NCBI GenBank assembly: GCA_013389125.1
Contig: JACADX010000189.1
Coordinates: 1-10,071, forward strand
DNA: 10,071 bases
From: Parvularculaceae bacterium
Lineage (GTDB): Bacteria; Pseudomonadota; Alphaproteobacteria; Caulobacterales; Parvularculaceae
Direction of reading: 5' to 3'
Below, piece after piece: positions 1 to 7,021 of this stretch. The translations under genes were made by a program, and so were the position numbers. Below the pieces are notes generated by a model, which was not told the origin of the DNA, searched no databases, and saw only the letters and a list, made by a program, of their open reading frames with translations. Every line of letters begins with the position of its first letter. Positions within the stretch are counted from its first letter, which is position 1.

Positions 1-206
1 CCCCCCCCCCGCGTCGGGTCATGACGCGTTCGAGATTTGCGAATTTTGGACCTTGATGCGCCGCCGGTTTCCTGATTGCGTGCGGCGATGACTGGGTTTT
101 TCACGCGCGGACAGTCGGTCGTTTCGGCGGCTTCCATCTTCGCTTCAGGGGCCGCGTTCGGGGGCGGCACGGACCTGTCCGCGCGCCCCTGTCGGAAACG
201 CGCAGC

Positions 207-336
207 CGCGAGCCCCTAGAGCGGCGTGCGGTGAAGTGTGCGCGGTTCAGCGCGAGTGAGGCGCGAAGCGGCGAACGCCGCGACAAAAATGACTGGAGCA
301 AGCGCCCCGATTCCGAATCATGGCGCGAGCCCCTAG
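207..336. repeat. 13-bp direct repeat pair (CGCGAGCCCCTAG)
   Basis: The 13-mer CGCGAGCCCCTAG occurs exactly at 207-219 and again at 324-336, both on the plus strand, with 104 bp between the copies. The sequences beyond the repeats diverge at once. The arrangement could be the duplicated ends of a small intergenic element, or chance in GC-rich DNA. No terminal inverted repeats were seen inside the copies. Confidence 0.5.
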
Positions 337-339
337 GGG
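309..339. promoter_or_regulatory. double GANTC site and CCCCTAGGGG palindrome upstream of polA
   Basis: GATTC (309-313) and GAATC (315-319) form a palindrome around a single C and are two GANTC sites, the target of the alphaproteobacterial cell-cycle methyltransferase CcrM. Ten bases on lies CCCCTAGGGG (330-339), a perfect 10-bp palindrome overlapping the second copy of the 13-bp direct repeat. The polA start is about 110 bp downstream. A regulatory role is inference only, since GANTC sites are also common by chance. Confidence 0.25.
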
Positions 340-447
340 GATGCAGCCGCCGAAGCCCGAAGACCGGGCCCGGATGTCGGGTCGTCGACAATTCCCCCTC
401 AAGGGTCGATACAGGCGCGCGCAGCACAAGGTCGCGAGCCTGATCGA

Positions 448-3237
448 ATGCCGAAATCCCCGATCCGCCTTTATCTCGTCGACGGCTCAAGCTACATTTT
501 TCGCGCTTATCACGCGCTGCCGCCCTTGACGCGGAAGTCGGACGGCCTCCCCGTCGGCGCGGTCTCCGGCTATTCCAACATGCTCTACAAGCTCCTCGCC
601 GACATGACGGACGAGCACGAGCCGACGCATCTCGCCGTCGTCTTCGATCATTCGGGCGAAAGTTTCCGCAACGAGATCTATCCGGATTACAAGGCGAACA
701 GGCCGCCGGCGCCTGAAGACCTCGTTCCGCAGTTTCCGCTCGTGCGCGAGGCGACGCGCGCCTTCAACGTTCCCTCTATCGAACTCGAAAACTACGAGGC
801 GGACGATCTCATCGCCTCTTATGCGCGCGCCGCGGTCGAGGCCGGCGGCGAGTGCGTCATCATCTCGTCCGACAAGGACCTGATGCAGCTTGTCAATGAC
901 AAGGTCACGCTCTTCGACACGATGAAGAACAAGCGGATTGCGCGCGCCGAAGTGATCGAGAAATTCGGCGTGCCGCCGGAAAAGGTCATCGAAGTGCAGG
1001 CGCTCGCCGGCGACAGCGTCGACAATGTGCCGGGCGTCCCGGGCATCGGGATTAAGACGGCGGCGCAATTGATCGAGGAATACGGCGATGTTGAAACGCT
1101 GTTGAAGCGCGCCGGCGAGATCAAACAGCAAAAGCGGCGGGAAAACCTCATCGAGCACGCCGACGCCGCCCGGATTTCGAAAAAACTTGTCACGTTGCGG
1201 GACGATGCGCCGTTGCCCGAGGCGCTCGACGACCTCAAGATCCGTCCGCTCGATGTCGCGCTTTTGACGCCGTTCCTGCGGAAAATGGAATTCAATACGC
1301 TGTTAAGACGCGTTGACGGCGATCATGGCGCCGCCCCGCCGCCGTCCGTGAGCTCCGCCCAACCGCCGCAGGCCGCCGCCGCCAAGCCGGAAAACGCGGC
1401 GGCGGAATATGAAACCGTTTTCACCGAGGCCGCGCTTCGGCGCTGGATCGCGGACATTCACGAGCGCGGCGCCGTCGCGATCGACACCGAAACCGACAGC
1501 CTTGACGCGATGACCGCCGCGCTTGTTGGAATCTCGCTGTCCGTCGAACCTGGCAGAGCCTGTTACATTCCGCTTGGCCATGGCGCGAAAGGACTCGCTC
1601 TCGACGACGCGGAAACGTCGAAGCAACTGCCGCGAGATCGCGCGCTGAAGCTGTTGAAGCCGGCGCTTGAGGATCCGTCGATCCTGAAAATCGGCCAGAA
1701 TCTCAAATACGATATGCACATCTTCGCGAATGCGGGGATCGATGTCGCGCCTTTCGACGACACGATGCTAATTTCCTACGCGCTTGATTGCGGCGCGCAC
1801 GGACACGGCATGGACGAGCTGTCGAAAATCCATCTCAATCACGAGACGATCAAGTTTTCCGATGTCGCCGGAGCTGGAAAGAACCAGAAGACCTTCGACG
1901 AGGTCGAGATCGCCAAGGCGACGGCCTACGCCGCTGAAGACGCTGACGTGACCTTGAAGCTCCACGCGCATTTAAAGCCGCGACTTTCCGCCGAAGGCAA
2001 GGCGACGGTCTACGAAACGCTCGAACGTCCGCTCGTGCCGGTCATTCTCGCGATGGAGCGCGCCGGCGTCAAAATCGATCCCGCCCTGTTGTCGCGCCTT
2101 TCCGCCGACTTTGCGCAGCGTATGGCGAGCCATGAAGCGGACGCCTATCGCCTCGCGGGCGGCGCTTTCAACATGGGATCGCCAAAGCAGATTTCGGACG
2201 TCCTCTTCGGGCGGCTCGGCCTTCCCGGCGGCAAAAGGACGGCGACCGGCGCTTGGTCGACATCCGCCGACATCCTCGAGGAACTCGCCGGCGCCGGCCA
2301 TGAACTGCCGCGCGCGATCCTCGACTGGCGCGGGCTCGCTAAGCTCAAGTCGACCTACGCCGACGCGCTTCCCGCCGCGATCAACAAGGAGACGGGGCGC
2401 GTCCATACCTCCTATTCGCTCGCGGCGACGACGACCGGGCGCCTCGCCTCGACGGATCCGAATCTCCAGAACATCCCGATACGGACGGAAGACGGCCGCA
2501 AGATCAGGAAAGCCTTCGTGCCGGAGAAGGGAAACGTTCTAATCTCCGCCGACTACAGCCAGATCGAACTTCGCCTACTTGCGCATATTGCGGACTTGAA
2601 ATCGATGAAGCTCGCCTTCGCGAACGGCGTCGACATTCACGCGATGACCGCCTCGGAAATGTTCGGCGTCCCGGTCAAGGGGATGGACCCGGCGGTTCGC
2701 CGGCGCGCGAAAGCGATCAATTTCGGCATCATCTACGGCATTTCCGCCTTCGGACTCGCCAACCAGCTCGGCATCGAGCGCGCCGAGGCGAAGGCCTATA
2801 TCGACAGCTATTTCGAAAAGTTTCCGGGCATCCGCAAATACATGGACGACACGATCGCCGCCGCGAAACGGCAGGGATACGTCGAAACGATCTTCGGGCG
2901 GCGAACCTATGTCGGCGGGATCAACGACAAGAACCCTGCGATGCGCGGCTACGCCGAACGCCAGGCGATCAACGCGCCGATTCAGGGCGCCGCCGCCGAT
3001 GTGATCCGGCGCGCCATGATCAGGATGCCGGCGGCTCTAAAGCGCGCGCGGCTTTCGGCGAAGATGCTGCTGCAGGTCCATGACGAACTCGTCTTCGAGT
3101 GTCCGAAGGCCGAAGCGGAGGAAGCGATCGAGGTCGCAAAACGGGTGATGGCGGAGGCGCCCCTGCCCGCTCTCGACCTATCCGTTCCGCTCGTCGTCGA
3201 CGCACGGGCCGGCGGAAACTGGGATGAAGCGCATTAG
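448..3237 (+). CDS. polA: DNA polymerase I, full three-domain form
   Basis: The 929-residue product matches E. coli Pol I (928 aa) in length and motif order. It should remove RNA primers, fill gaps at Okazaki junctions and act in excision repair in the cytoplasm. The 5' nuclease domain (about 1-290) has VDGSSYIFRA (11-20), DYKANR (80-85), YEADD (116-120), SSDKDLMQL (140-148) and the helix-hairpin-helix segment near 189-205. A Pro/Ala-rich linker follows (about 293-318). The 3'-5' exonuclease domain keeps DTETD (D346, E348), NLKYD (D422) and YAAEDAD (Y494, D498), so proofreading should be active. The polymerase domain has motif A DYSQIELR (D702), motif B (R751, K755, F759, Y763) and motif C QVHDE (D879, E880). 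The ATG at 448 gives the family N-terminus; AAGGT at 428-432 is a distant, weak Shine-Dalgarno. F759 at the O-helix position predicts normal discrimination against dideoxynucleotides. Confidence 0.98.
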   Translation: MPKSPIRLYLVDGSSYIFRAYHALPPLTRKSDGLPVGAVSGYSNMLYKLLADMTDEHEPTHLAVVFDHSGESFRNEIYPDYKANRPPAPEDLVPQFPLVREATRAFNVPSIELENYEADDLIASYARAAVEAGGECVIISSDKDLMQLVNDKVTLFDTMKNKRIARAEVIEKFGVPPEKVIEVQALAGDSVDNVPGVPGIGIKTAAQLIEEYGDVETLLKRAGEIKQQKRRENLIEHADAARISKKLVTLRDDAPLPEALDDLKIRPLDVALLTPFLRKMEFNTLLRRVDGDHGAAPPPSVSSAQPPQAAAAKPENAAAEYETVFTEAALRRWIADIHERGAVAIDTETDSLDAMTAALVGISLSVEPGRACYIPLGHGAKGLALDDAETSKQLPRDRALKLLKPALEDPSILKIGQNLKYDMHIFANAGIDVAPFDDTMLISYALDCGAHGHGMDELSKIHLNHETIKFSDVAGAGKNQKTFDEVEIAKATAYAAEDADVTLKLHAHLKPRLSAEGKATVYETLERPLVPVILAMERAGVKIDPALLSRLSADFAQRMASHEADAYRLAGGAFNMGSPKQISDVLFGRLGLPGGKRTATGAWSTSADILEELAGAGHELPRAILDWRGLAKLKSTYADALPAAINKETGRVHTSYSLAATTTGRLASTDPNLQNIPIRTEDGRKIRKAFVPEKGNVLISADYSQIELRLLAHIADLKSMKLAFANGVDIHAMTASEMFGVPVKGMDPAVRRRAKAINFGIIYGISAFGLANQLGIERAEAKAYIDSYFEKFPGIRKYMDDTIAAAKRQGYVETIFGRRTYVGGINDKNPAMRGYAERQAINAPIQGAAADVIRRAMIRMPAALKRARLSAKMLLQVHDELVFECPKAEAEEAIEVAKRVMAEAPLPALDLSVPLVVDARAGGNWDEAH

Positions 3238-3238
3238 C

Positions 3239-3264
3239 GGCGGGCCGCTCTTGCGGCGCCCGCC
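3239..3264. terminator. GC hairpin between convergent polA and TPR genes
   Basis: GGCGGGC plus CGC pairs with GCG plus GCCCGCC around a TCTT loop, with a two-base bulge (GC, 3256-3257) on the right arm. It begins two bases after the polA stop and lies in the 70-bp gap before the end of the convergent TPR gene. Neither strand has a U-tract after the stem, so it is at best a weak or Rho-assisted terminator or a 3'-end protecting hairpin. Confidence 0.4.
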
Positions 3265-3307
3265 CGATTATGGGAAGGGCCGGTCTCCTGCATGGCCACG
3301 GCGCCGA

Positions 3308-4543
3308 TCACATCGCCTCGGCTGACCGGCCGGCGCGCGCTGACGCGCGTTCAAAAGCCTCGACAAAGAGGTGGCGCTGCGCATGGCTGCCGCCGATGCG
3401 CTCAAGCTGCGGGAGCGCACGCGCGAAATGCTCTGCGGCCGCCGAAAAATCATCGTTCGCGTAAGCGCGAACGGCGTAGGCCGCCGGAAGTCCCGTGTCG
3501 CGCCAGAACTCCCGGTATGCGTCGCCCGCCGCCTCGGCCGAACGCGAAAGCGAAGCCAGAAACGCCTCCGTTTCTCCGGGTTCGCCGGCGCGGGCGAGCG
3601 CGTAGAGGTAATGAAGATCGTGAAACGGCAGGATGTGCTCGCCGGCGCGGCGGCGCACCTGTTCGACGACGGGCGTCCAGCGATCGCCGACGTCGACGCC
3701 CCGCATTTCAAGGCGCCACAGCATCGAGACGGCGCCGATCTGCTCTTGCGGAAACTCCGGCCACGCGCCCCAGAGCCTCGCGTCGTAAATCGAGAGCGCT
3801 TCGTCAAGCCGGCCGAGCGCGATGCGGAAGAGCGCCGCGTGCCACCAATTGTGGTCGCGGATGAAGACGCCCTTCTTCTCCCAGGTGTGCGCGCAATGGT
3901 CGAGCCACCGCGCGCCGTCGCGAGGCCGGCCTTCGGCGTCCATCACATGCGCCACCGCATGGTGAGCCCAGGCGTCGTCGATCGCGATCTCGGCGGCCCT
4001 TAGACCCTCTTCTTCCGCCTCGGCGAGCCGGTGATTTTGCTCGAGCGCGAAGGCGATCATTCCATGCGCATAAGGATGATCCTCAAAAACGATGCGCGCG
4101 CGCTCGCCGAAGCGCAAAAGCGCGGCCGCGTCGCCGAGATTGAAAGCGTGATACTGGCCCCACTTGATAGCGCAAATGTCCGCCGGCCAGCGCACCGTCA
4201 ATTCGTCGAGCGCGCCGAGCGCGCGCCGCCAGTCGCGGAGCGCCCAGGCTTCAACCGCCGCGATGAAGAGCCGCTCTCTGTCCGTCGCAAGGCTCGACGC
4301 GGCGCGCATGCGCGCAAGATACGGCTCGGCGTGGGTCCACCCTTCGGCGCCTTCGAAGGCGAGGTGCAGCGCCGCGGCGTGAGCGTTGAGGAGCGCAGCG
4401 TCCGGCGCCGCATCGGCGACCGCGAATAGCTCGCGCAAGCGCGATCCGTAAGAAAGAAATTCTCGGACGTAGGAATCATATCCGGCGGCGCCCGCGGCGC
4501 AGGCGTTCGATATCGGCAGTCCGGACTGGTCGGCGGATTTCAT
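3308..4543 (-). CDS. TTC38/StaR-like tetratricopeptide-repeat protein, function unknown
   Basis: A 411-residue, mostly helical, Ala/Leu/Glu-rich protein without signal peptide or membrane segment, so probably cytoplasmic. I assign it to the TTC38/StaR-like TPR family from its characteristic blocks: DHPYAHGMIAFALEQ (155-169), AWAHHAVAHVMDAEGR (191-206), DHNWWHAALF (230-239) followed by GRLDEALSIYD, LHYLYALARAG (310-320) and GGSHAQRHLFVEAFERA (384-400). The biochemical role of the family is, as far as I know, undefined. The His/Trp blocks are more conserved than a plain TPR scaffold needs. The ATG at 4543 lacks a clear Shine-Dalgarno. A strong terminator separates it from the BI-1 gene upstream on the same strand, so it probably has its own promoter in 4544-4616. 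It converges with polA. Its antisense open frames are shadows. Confidence 0.88.
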   Translation of the reverse strand: MKSADQSGLPISNACAAGAAGYDSYVREFLSYGSRLRELFAVADAAPDAALLNAHAAALHLAFEGAEGWTHAEPYLARMRAASSLATDRERLFIAAVEAWALRDWRRALGALDELTVRWPADICAIKWGQYHAFNLGDAAALLRFGERARIVFEDHPYAHGMIAFALEQNHRLAEAEEEGLRAAEIAIDDAWAHHAVAHVMDAEGRPRDGARWLDHCAHTWEKKGVFIRDHNWWHAALFRIALGRLDEALSIYDARLWGAWPEFPQEQIGAVSMLWRLEMRGVDVGDRWTPVVEQVRRRAGEHILPFHDLHYLYALARAGEPGETEAFLASLSRSAEAAGDAYREFWRDTGLPAAYAVRAYANDDFSAAAEHFARALPQLERIGGSHAQRHLFVEAFERASARAGRSAEAM

Positions 4544-4616
4544 GACGGCGGATTGAACATGAAGCAGGCCCCGGCGCCAGCAGCAATAGCGTCACAGGCG
4601 ATAACAAACGCGCAAG

Positions 4617-4643
4617 AAAAACCCCCGCCTCTTGGCGGGGGTT
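4617..4643 (-). terminator. Rho-independent terminator of the BI-1 gene
   Basis: A perfect 10-bp stem, AACCCCCGCC (4620-4629) against GGCGGGGGTT (4634-4643), closes a 4-nt loop. Read on the minus strand it is followed by five T (complement of 4617-4621). It sits 22 bp after the BI-1 stop codon. It should isolate the BI-1/rsmB transcript from the TPR gene downstream on the same strand. Confidence 0.9.
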
Positions 4644-4665
4644 CTGTCGGAAATAAGCCCAATCT

Positions 4666-5397
4666 CTATTCGTTCCGCATGATCCCGAGCAGGTTGAGGA
4701 TGTGCACGAAGAGCGTGACGAAAGAGCCGTAGAGCGCAAACGCGCCGAAGATCGATGCGCGCTCGTTGGTCGCCGAGCCTTCGCGATACATTTCCTTGAT
4801 CATCTGCGTTTCGTAGGCGGTGACCGCCGAGAAGACGAGGACGACCGCGCCGGACGTCACGAGGCTCATGATCGTCGACTGGAAAATGAGCGCATTGAGA
4901 ACGATCGCGATGAGAAGGCCGATCGACGCCATGAAGAGGAACGTCCCCATGCCGGAAAGGTCCTTCTTCGTCGTGTAGCCGTAAAGGCTCGTCGCGCCGA
5001 AGGTCGCGGCGGTGATGAAGAACGCCTTGTAAATCTCCTGCGCGGCGCCCGCCTGATTGAAGGCGAAGAGCATCGGCGCGATCATCGCGCCCCAAGCGAG
5101 GGCGTAAACCCAGAAAAGCCCGTGCGCGGCGGCTTTCGATCCCGAAAAGATGACGCGCGGGGCGAAAAAGCCGATGCCGAGGATCGCAGCGAAAAACACC
5201 CATTTGAGAGGCGTGCCGGCGATCATCCCGACGAGGGCGGGGTTCGACGCCACGGCGAGCGAGACAAGACCCGTGCCCGCGACCGCCAGCATCATGTAAT
5301 TGTAGACGCCGAGCATGTACTGGCGCAGGCCCTGGTCGATGGCGAGCCCATCGGTACGCGCGGTCGTCGCGCCGTAATTCCTGCGGATGTCGTTCAT
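4666..5397 (-). CDS. Bax inhibitor-1/YccA-family inner-membrane protein
   Basis: The 243-residue product has a short polar N-terminus and about seven hydrophobic helices (roughly 31-50, 64-84, 92-113, 124-141, 151-173, 177-195, 216-238), the layout of the BI-1/TMBIM family (UPF0005). The family marker AYETQMIKEMY (194-204) matches the usual YDTQxIK motif, with Glu196 for Asp. The last helix has ALYGSFVTLF (221-230) where many relatives have LYLDFINLF, so the second acidic residue of the pH-sensing pair described for B. subtilis YetJ appears to be Ser225. Relatives leak calcium or interact with FtsH (E. coli YccA); the role here is unknown. The start at 5397 has AAAGG about 11 bases upstream. 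The same frame stays open to 6123, but that part lies inside rsmB and is not family-like. The gene is 95 bp downstream of rsmB, with a candidate promoter in the gap. Confidence 0.95.
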   Translation of the reverse strand: MNDIRRNYGATTARTDGLAIDQGLRQYMLGVYNYMMLAVAGTGLVSLAVASNPALVGMIAGTPLKWVFFAAILGIGFFAPRVIFSGSKAAAHGLFWVYALAWGAMIAPMLFAFNQAGAAQEIYKAFFITAATFGATSLYGYTTKKDLSGMGTFLFMASIGLLIAIVLNALIFQSTIMSLVTSGAVVLVFSAVTAYETQMIKEMYREGSATNERASIFGAFALYGSFVTLFVHILNLLGIMRNE

Positions 5398-5439
5398 GGA
5401 GAGATCAGCCTTTCCCAAGCTTGCCAAAAACCGAGAGCG

Positions 5440-5468
5440 AATATCGGGATTTCCGGCGGCGCTTACAA
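5440..5468 (-). promoter_or_regulatory. candidate sigma70-type promoter for the BI-1 gene
   Basis: On the minus strand TTGTAA (5468-5463) and GATATT (5445-5440) are separated by exactly 17 bp, each matching four of six consensus positions. They lie in the 95-bp gap between rsmB and the BI-1 gene, about 43 bp before the BI-1 start. This suggests BI-1 can be transcribed apart from rsmB. Weak matches of this kind also arise by chance. Confidence 0.35.
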
Positions 5469-5492
5469 GGTCCCTGCAACCAGCGCGAATGG

Positions 5493-6857
5493 TTAACCGC
5501 GCGTAAATCGGGCGGCGAAGAACCCGTCGAGGCCGCCTTCGGCCGCCAGCATCGAGGGAATTGTCCGAAGGTCGCCGTCTCGCGTCAGCGCCGAAAGGCC
5601 GTCGATTTCGGTCCGCGTTATTGGTCCGCGCTTGAGGTCGGAATGGCGGGCGAGCGCCGCGGCGGCCTGCTGTTCGCCCTCTTCGGGCTGCAGCGAGCAG
5701 GTGCAGTAAACGAGGACGCCGCCCGGCTTGAGAAGACCAAGCGCCTTGTCGATCATCTTCGCCTGCAGGGCGGCGAGAGATTTGAGATCGTCTTCGGTCT
5801 TGGACCAGAGAATATCCGGATGGCGGCGGATCGTGCCGGTCGCGGTGCAAGGCGCGTCGAGCAGGATCGCGTCGGCGCGCCGTTCGGGCGTCCAATGGAG
5901 CACGTCCGCCTTGATCGTTTCGGCGGCGAGCCTGGTGCGGGCAAGGTTCTCCGCAACGATCTTGAGGCGCGAACCGTCGCTGTCGACGGCGAGGACTTCG
6001 GCGCCCGCGGCGGCAAGCTGCATCGTCTTGCCGCCCGGCGCGGCGCAAAGATCGAAAACAAGCTTTCCCCTGACGTCGCCGAGAAGCCTTGCCGGCAGCG
6101 CCGCGGCCGCATCTTGAACCCACCAGCGCCCCTCCGCGAACCCCGCCGCGGCGGAAACCTTGAAACCCTCCATGGCGCGGATTGAGCCGGTCGGCAGGAC
6201 CGATCCGCCGATCGCGGCTGCGACCGCTGCGGCGTCACCTGGGTCCCGCGCCGTCAGGTCGAGCGGCGCTTCGCGGCGGTGCGCGCGCGCGATCGCACGC
6301 GCCGTCTCCGGGCCGAAATTCCGCTCCCAGCCGCGCCACATCCAGCCGGGGGTGTCCGTGCGCTCGGGCAGCGTCTCAAGCGACGCAGGGCCCGCCGCCG
6401 CGATCTTGCGGGCGACGGAGTTGACGAGCCCCGCATAGCCGGCGGTTTCCTGGAACGCTTGCGCCAGCGCCACGGCGGTTGCGACCGCTGCGTGATCCGG
6501 CGTCCGGAGGAGCAGCGACTGCGCCGCCGCAAGGCGCAAAATGTCCATGACCCGCGCCGATCGCTTCGGGAACGGCCGTTCGACATGAAGCCCGATGACC
6601 TGATCGAGAGAGCCGCGCCGCCTGAGCGCCGCCGCCGCGAGCGCATGCGCAAGTCCCCTGTCCGGTCCGGCAAGGGCGTTGAAGGATCGGCAGTCCTCAA
6701 GCGCCTGAACGAGCGTCCGGCCGCCGGCGACCAATGTCAGGACGTCGAGCGCGGCCCGGCGCGGGCCAAGGCCCGGCGCCGGCTGCACATCGCGGCGCGC
6801 CGGCTTGCCGCCGGTTTTCGCCGGCTTTTTCGCGTTTCTGGAGCTTTTTTGATCCAT
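5493..6857 (-). CDS. rsmB: 16S rRNA (cytosine-5)-methyltransferase RsmB/Sun
   Basis: The 454-residue enzyme should methylate the 16S rRNA cytosine equivalent to E. coli C967, using S-adenosylmethionine. After a basic, disordered leader (1-30) comes a NusB-like RNA-binding domain (about 31-160), a linker, and a Rossmann methyltransferase domain (about 240-454). The SAM loop is DLCAAPGGKT (269-278) and the acidic ribose-binding position is at AVDSD (290-294). Motif IV is LLDAPCTATG (332-341, C337) and motif VI is VYCTCSLQPEEGE (383-395, C387). C387 aligns with the catalytic nucleophile and C337 with the release cysteine, so it should be active. The start is uncertain: ATG at 6857, 6869 and 6902 are all in frame, none with a good Shine-Dalgarno, and the frame stays open to 7034. 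I chose 6857 because family similarity begins after it. Transcription diverges from the YbjN gene. Confidence 0.95.
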   Translation of the reverse strand: MDQKSSRNAKKPAKTGGKPARRDVQPAPGLGPRRAALDVLTLVAGGRTLVQALEDCRSFNALAGPDRGLAHALAAAALRRRGSLDQVIGLHVERPFPKRSARVMDILRLAAAQSLLLRTPDHAAVATAVALAQAFQETAGYAGLVNSVARKIAAAGPASLETLPERTDTPGWMWRGWERNFGPETARAIARAHRREAPLDLTARDPGDAAAVAAAIGGSVLPTGSIRAMEGFKVSAAAGFAEGRWWVQDAAAALPARLLGDVRGKLVFDLCAAPGGKTMQLAAAGAEVLAVDSDGSRLKIVAENLARTRLAAETIKADVLHWTPERRADAILLDAPCTATGTIRRHPDILWSKTEDDLKSLAALQAKMIDKALGLLKPGGVLVYCTCSLQPEEGEQQAAAALARHSDLKRGPITRTEIDGLSALTRDGDLRTIPSMLAAEGGLDGFFAARFTRG

Positions 6858-6901
6858 GGCCGGGCGCATGAACCATGGGCGCCCGCCAAAGTCACGCGGC
6901 A

Positions 6902-6930
6902 TTTGCGCCGCGCGGCTTTCAGGGTAGAAT
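6902..6930 (+). promoter_or_regulatory. candidate promoter for the YbjN gene
   Basis: TAGAAT (6925-6930) is a good -10 hexamer, and TTTGCG (6902-6907) sits 17 bp upstream as a poor -35. It would start transcription near 6937, leaving a leader of about 85 nt that includes the 6940-6959 hairpin. It lies between the divergent rsmB and YbjN genes. Confidence 0.35.
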
Positions 6931-6939
6931 GAATGAAGA

Positions 6940-6959
6940 GCGGGCGATGGGGCGCCCGC
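6940..6959 (+). other. hairpin in the YbjN gene leader
   Basis: GCGGGCG (6940-6946) pairs perfectly with CGCCCGC (6953-6959) around a 6-nt loop ATGGGG. If the -10 at 6925-6930 is used, this stem sits at the extreme 5' end of the mRNA, where stems often protect from decay. There is no U-tract, so it is not a terminator. Function is inferred from position only. Confidence 0.4.
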
Positions 6960-7021
6960 GGGTTCAATCAGGGCCTCGGTCGGCTTTCTCGGAAGGCCGC
7001 CAATTAACGGTGGGGACTTCA

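Larger units (their letters stand above)
1..447. other. gene-free region upstream of polA
   Basis: No reading frame here looks like a real protein. The frames that are open are Arg/Ser/Pro-rich, as expected for shadow frames in GC-rich DNA, and none has a good ribosome-binding site. The stretch begins with a C10 homopolymer at 1-10. It contains a 13-bp exact direct repeat (207-219 and 324-336), a short hairpin GCGGC/GCCGC at 268-281, two adjacent GANTC sites (309-319) and the 10-bp palindrome CCCCTAGGGG (330-339). The polA promoter should lie here, but I could not pick a convincing -35/-10 pair. Confidence 0.6.

Noticed and set aside
101..490. Minus-strand 129-residue frame upstream of polA
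   Set aside because: It is Arg/Ser/Pro-rich, overlaps the polA start antisense, and shows no domain or ribosome-binding site.
3292..4429. Several plus-strand frames antisense to the TPR gene
   Set aside because: All are Arg/Ala-rich shadows of a gene whose own frame has clear family motifs.
5491..5498. GGTTAACC palindrome overlapping the rsmB stop codon as a CtrA site for BI-1
   Set aside because: It is a single 8-bp palindrome partly inside coding sequence with no second half-site at the proper spacing, so chance is sufficient.
5398..6123. Upstream extension of the BI-1 frame giving a 485-residue protein
   Set aside because: It overlaps rsmB in another frame on the same strand, is Arg/Gly-rich and lacks BI-1 similarity. 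The true start at 5397 has a ribosome-binding site and the family N-terminus.
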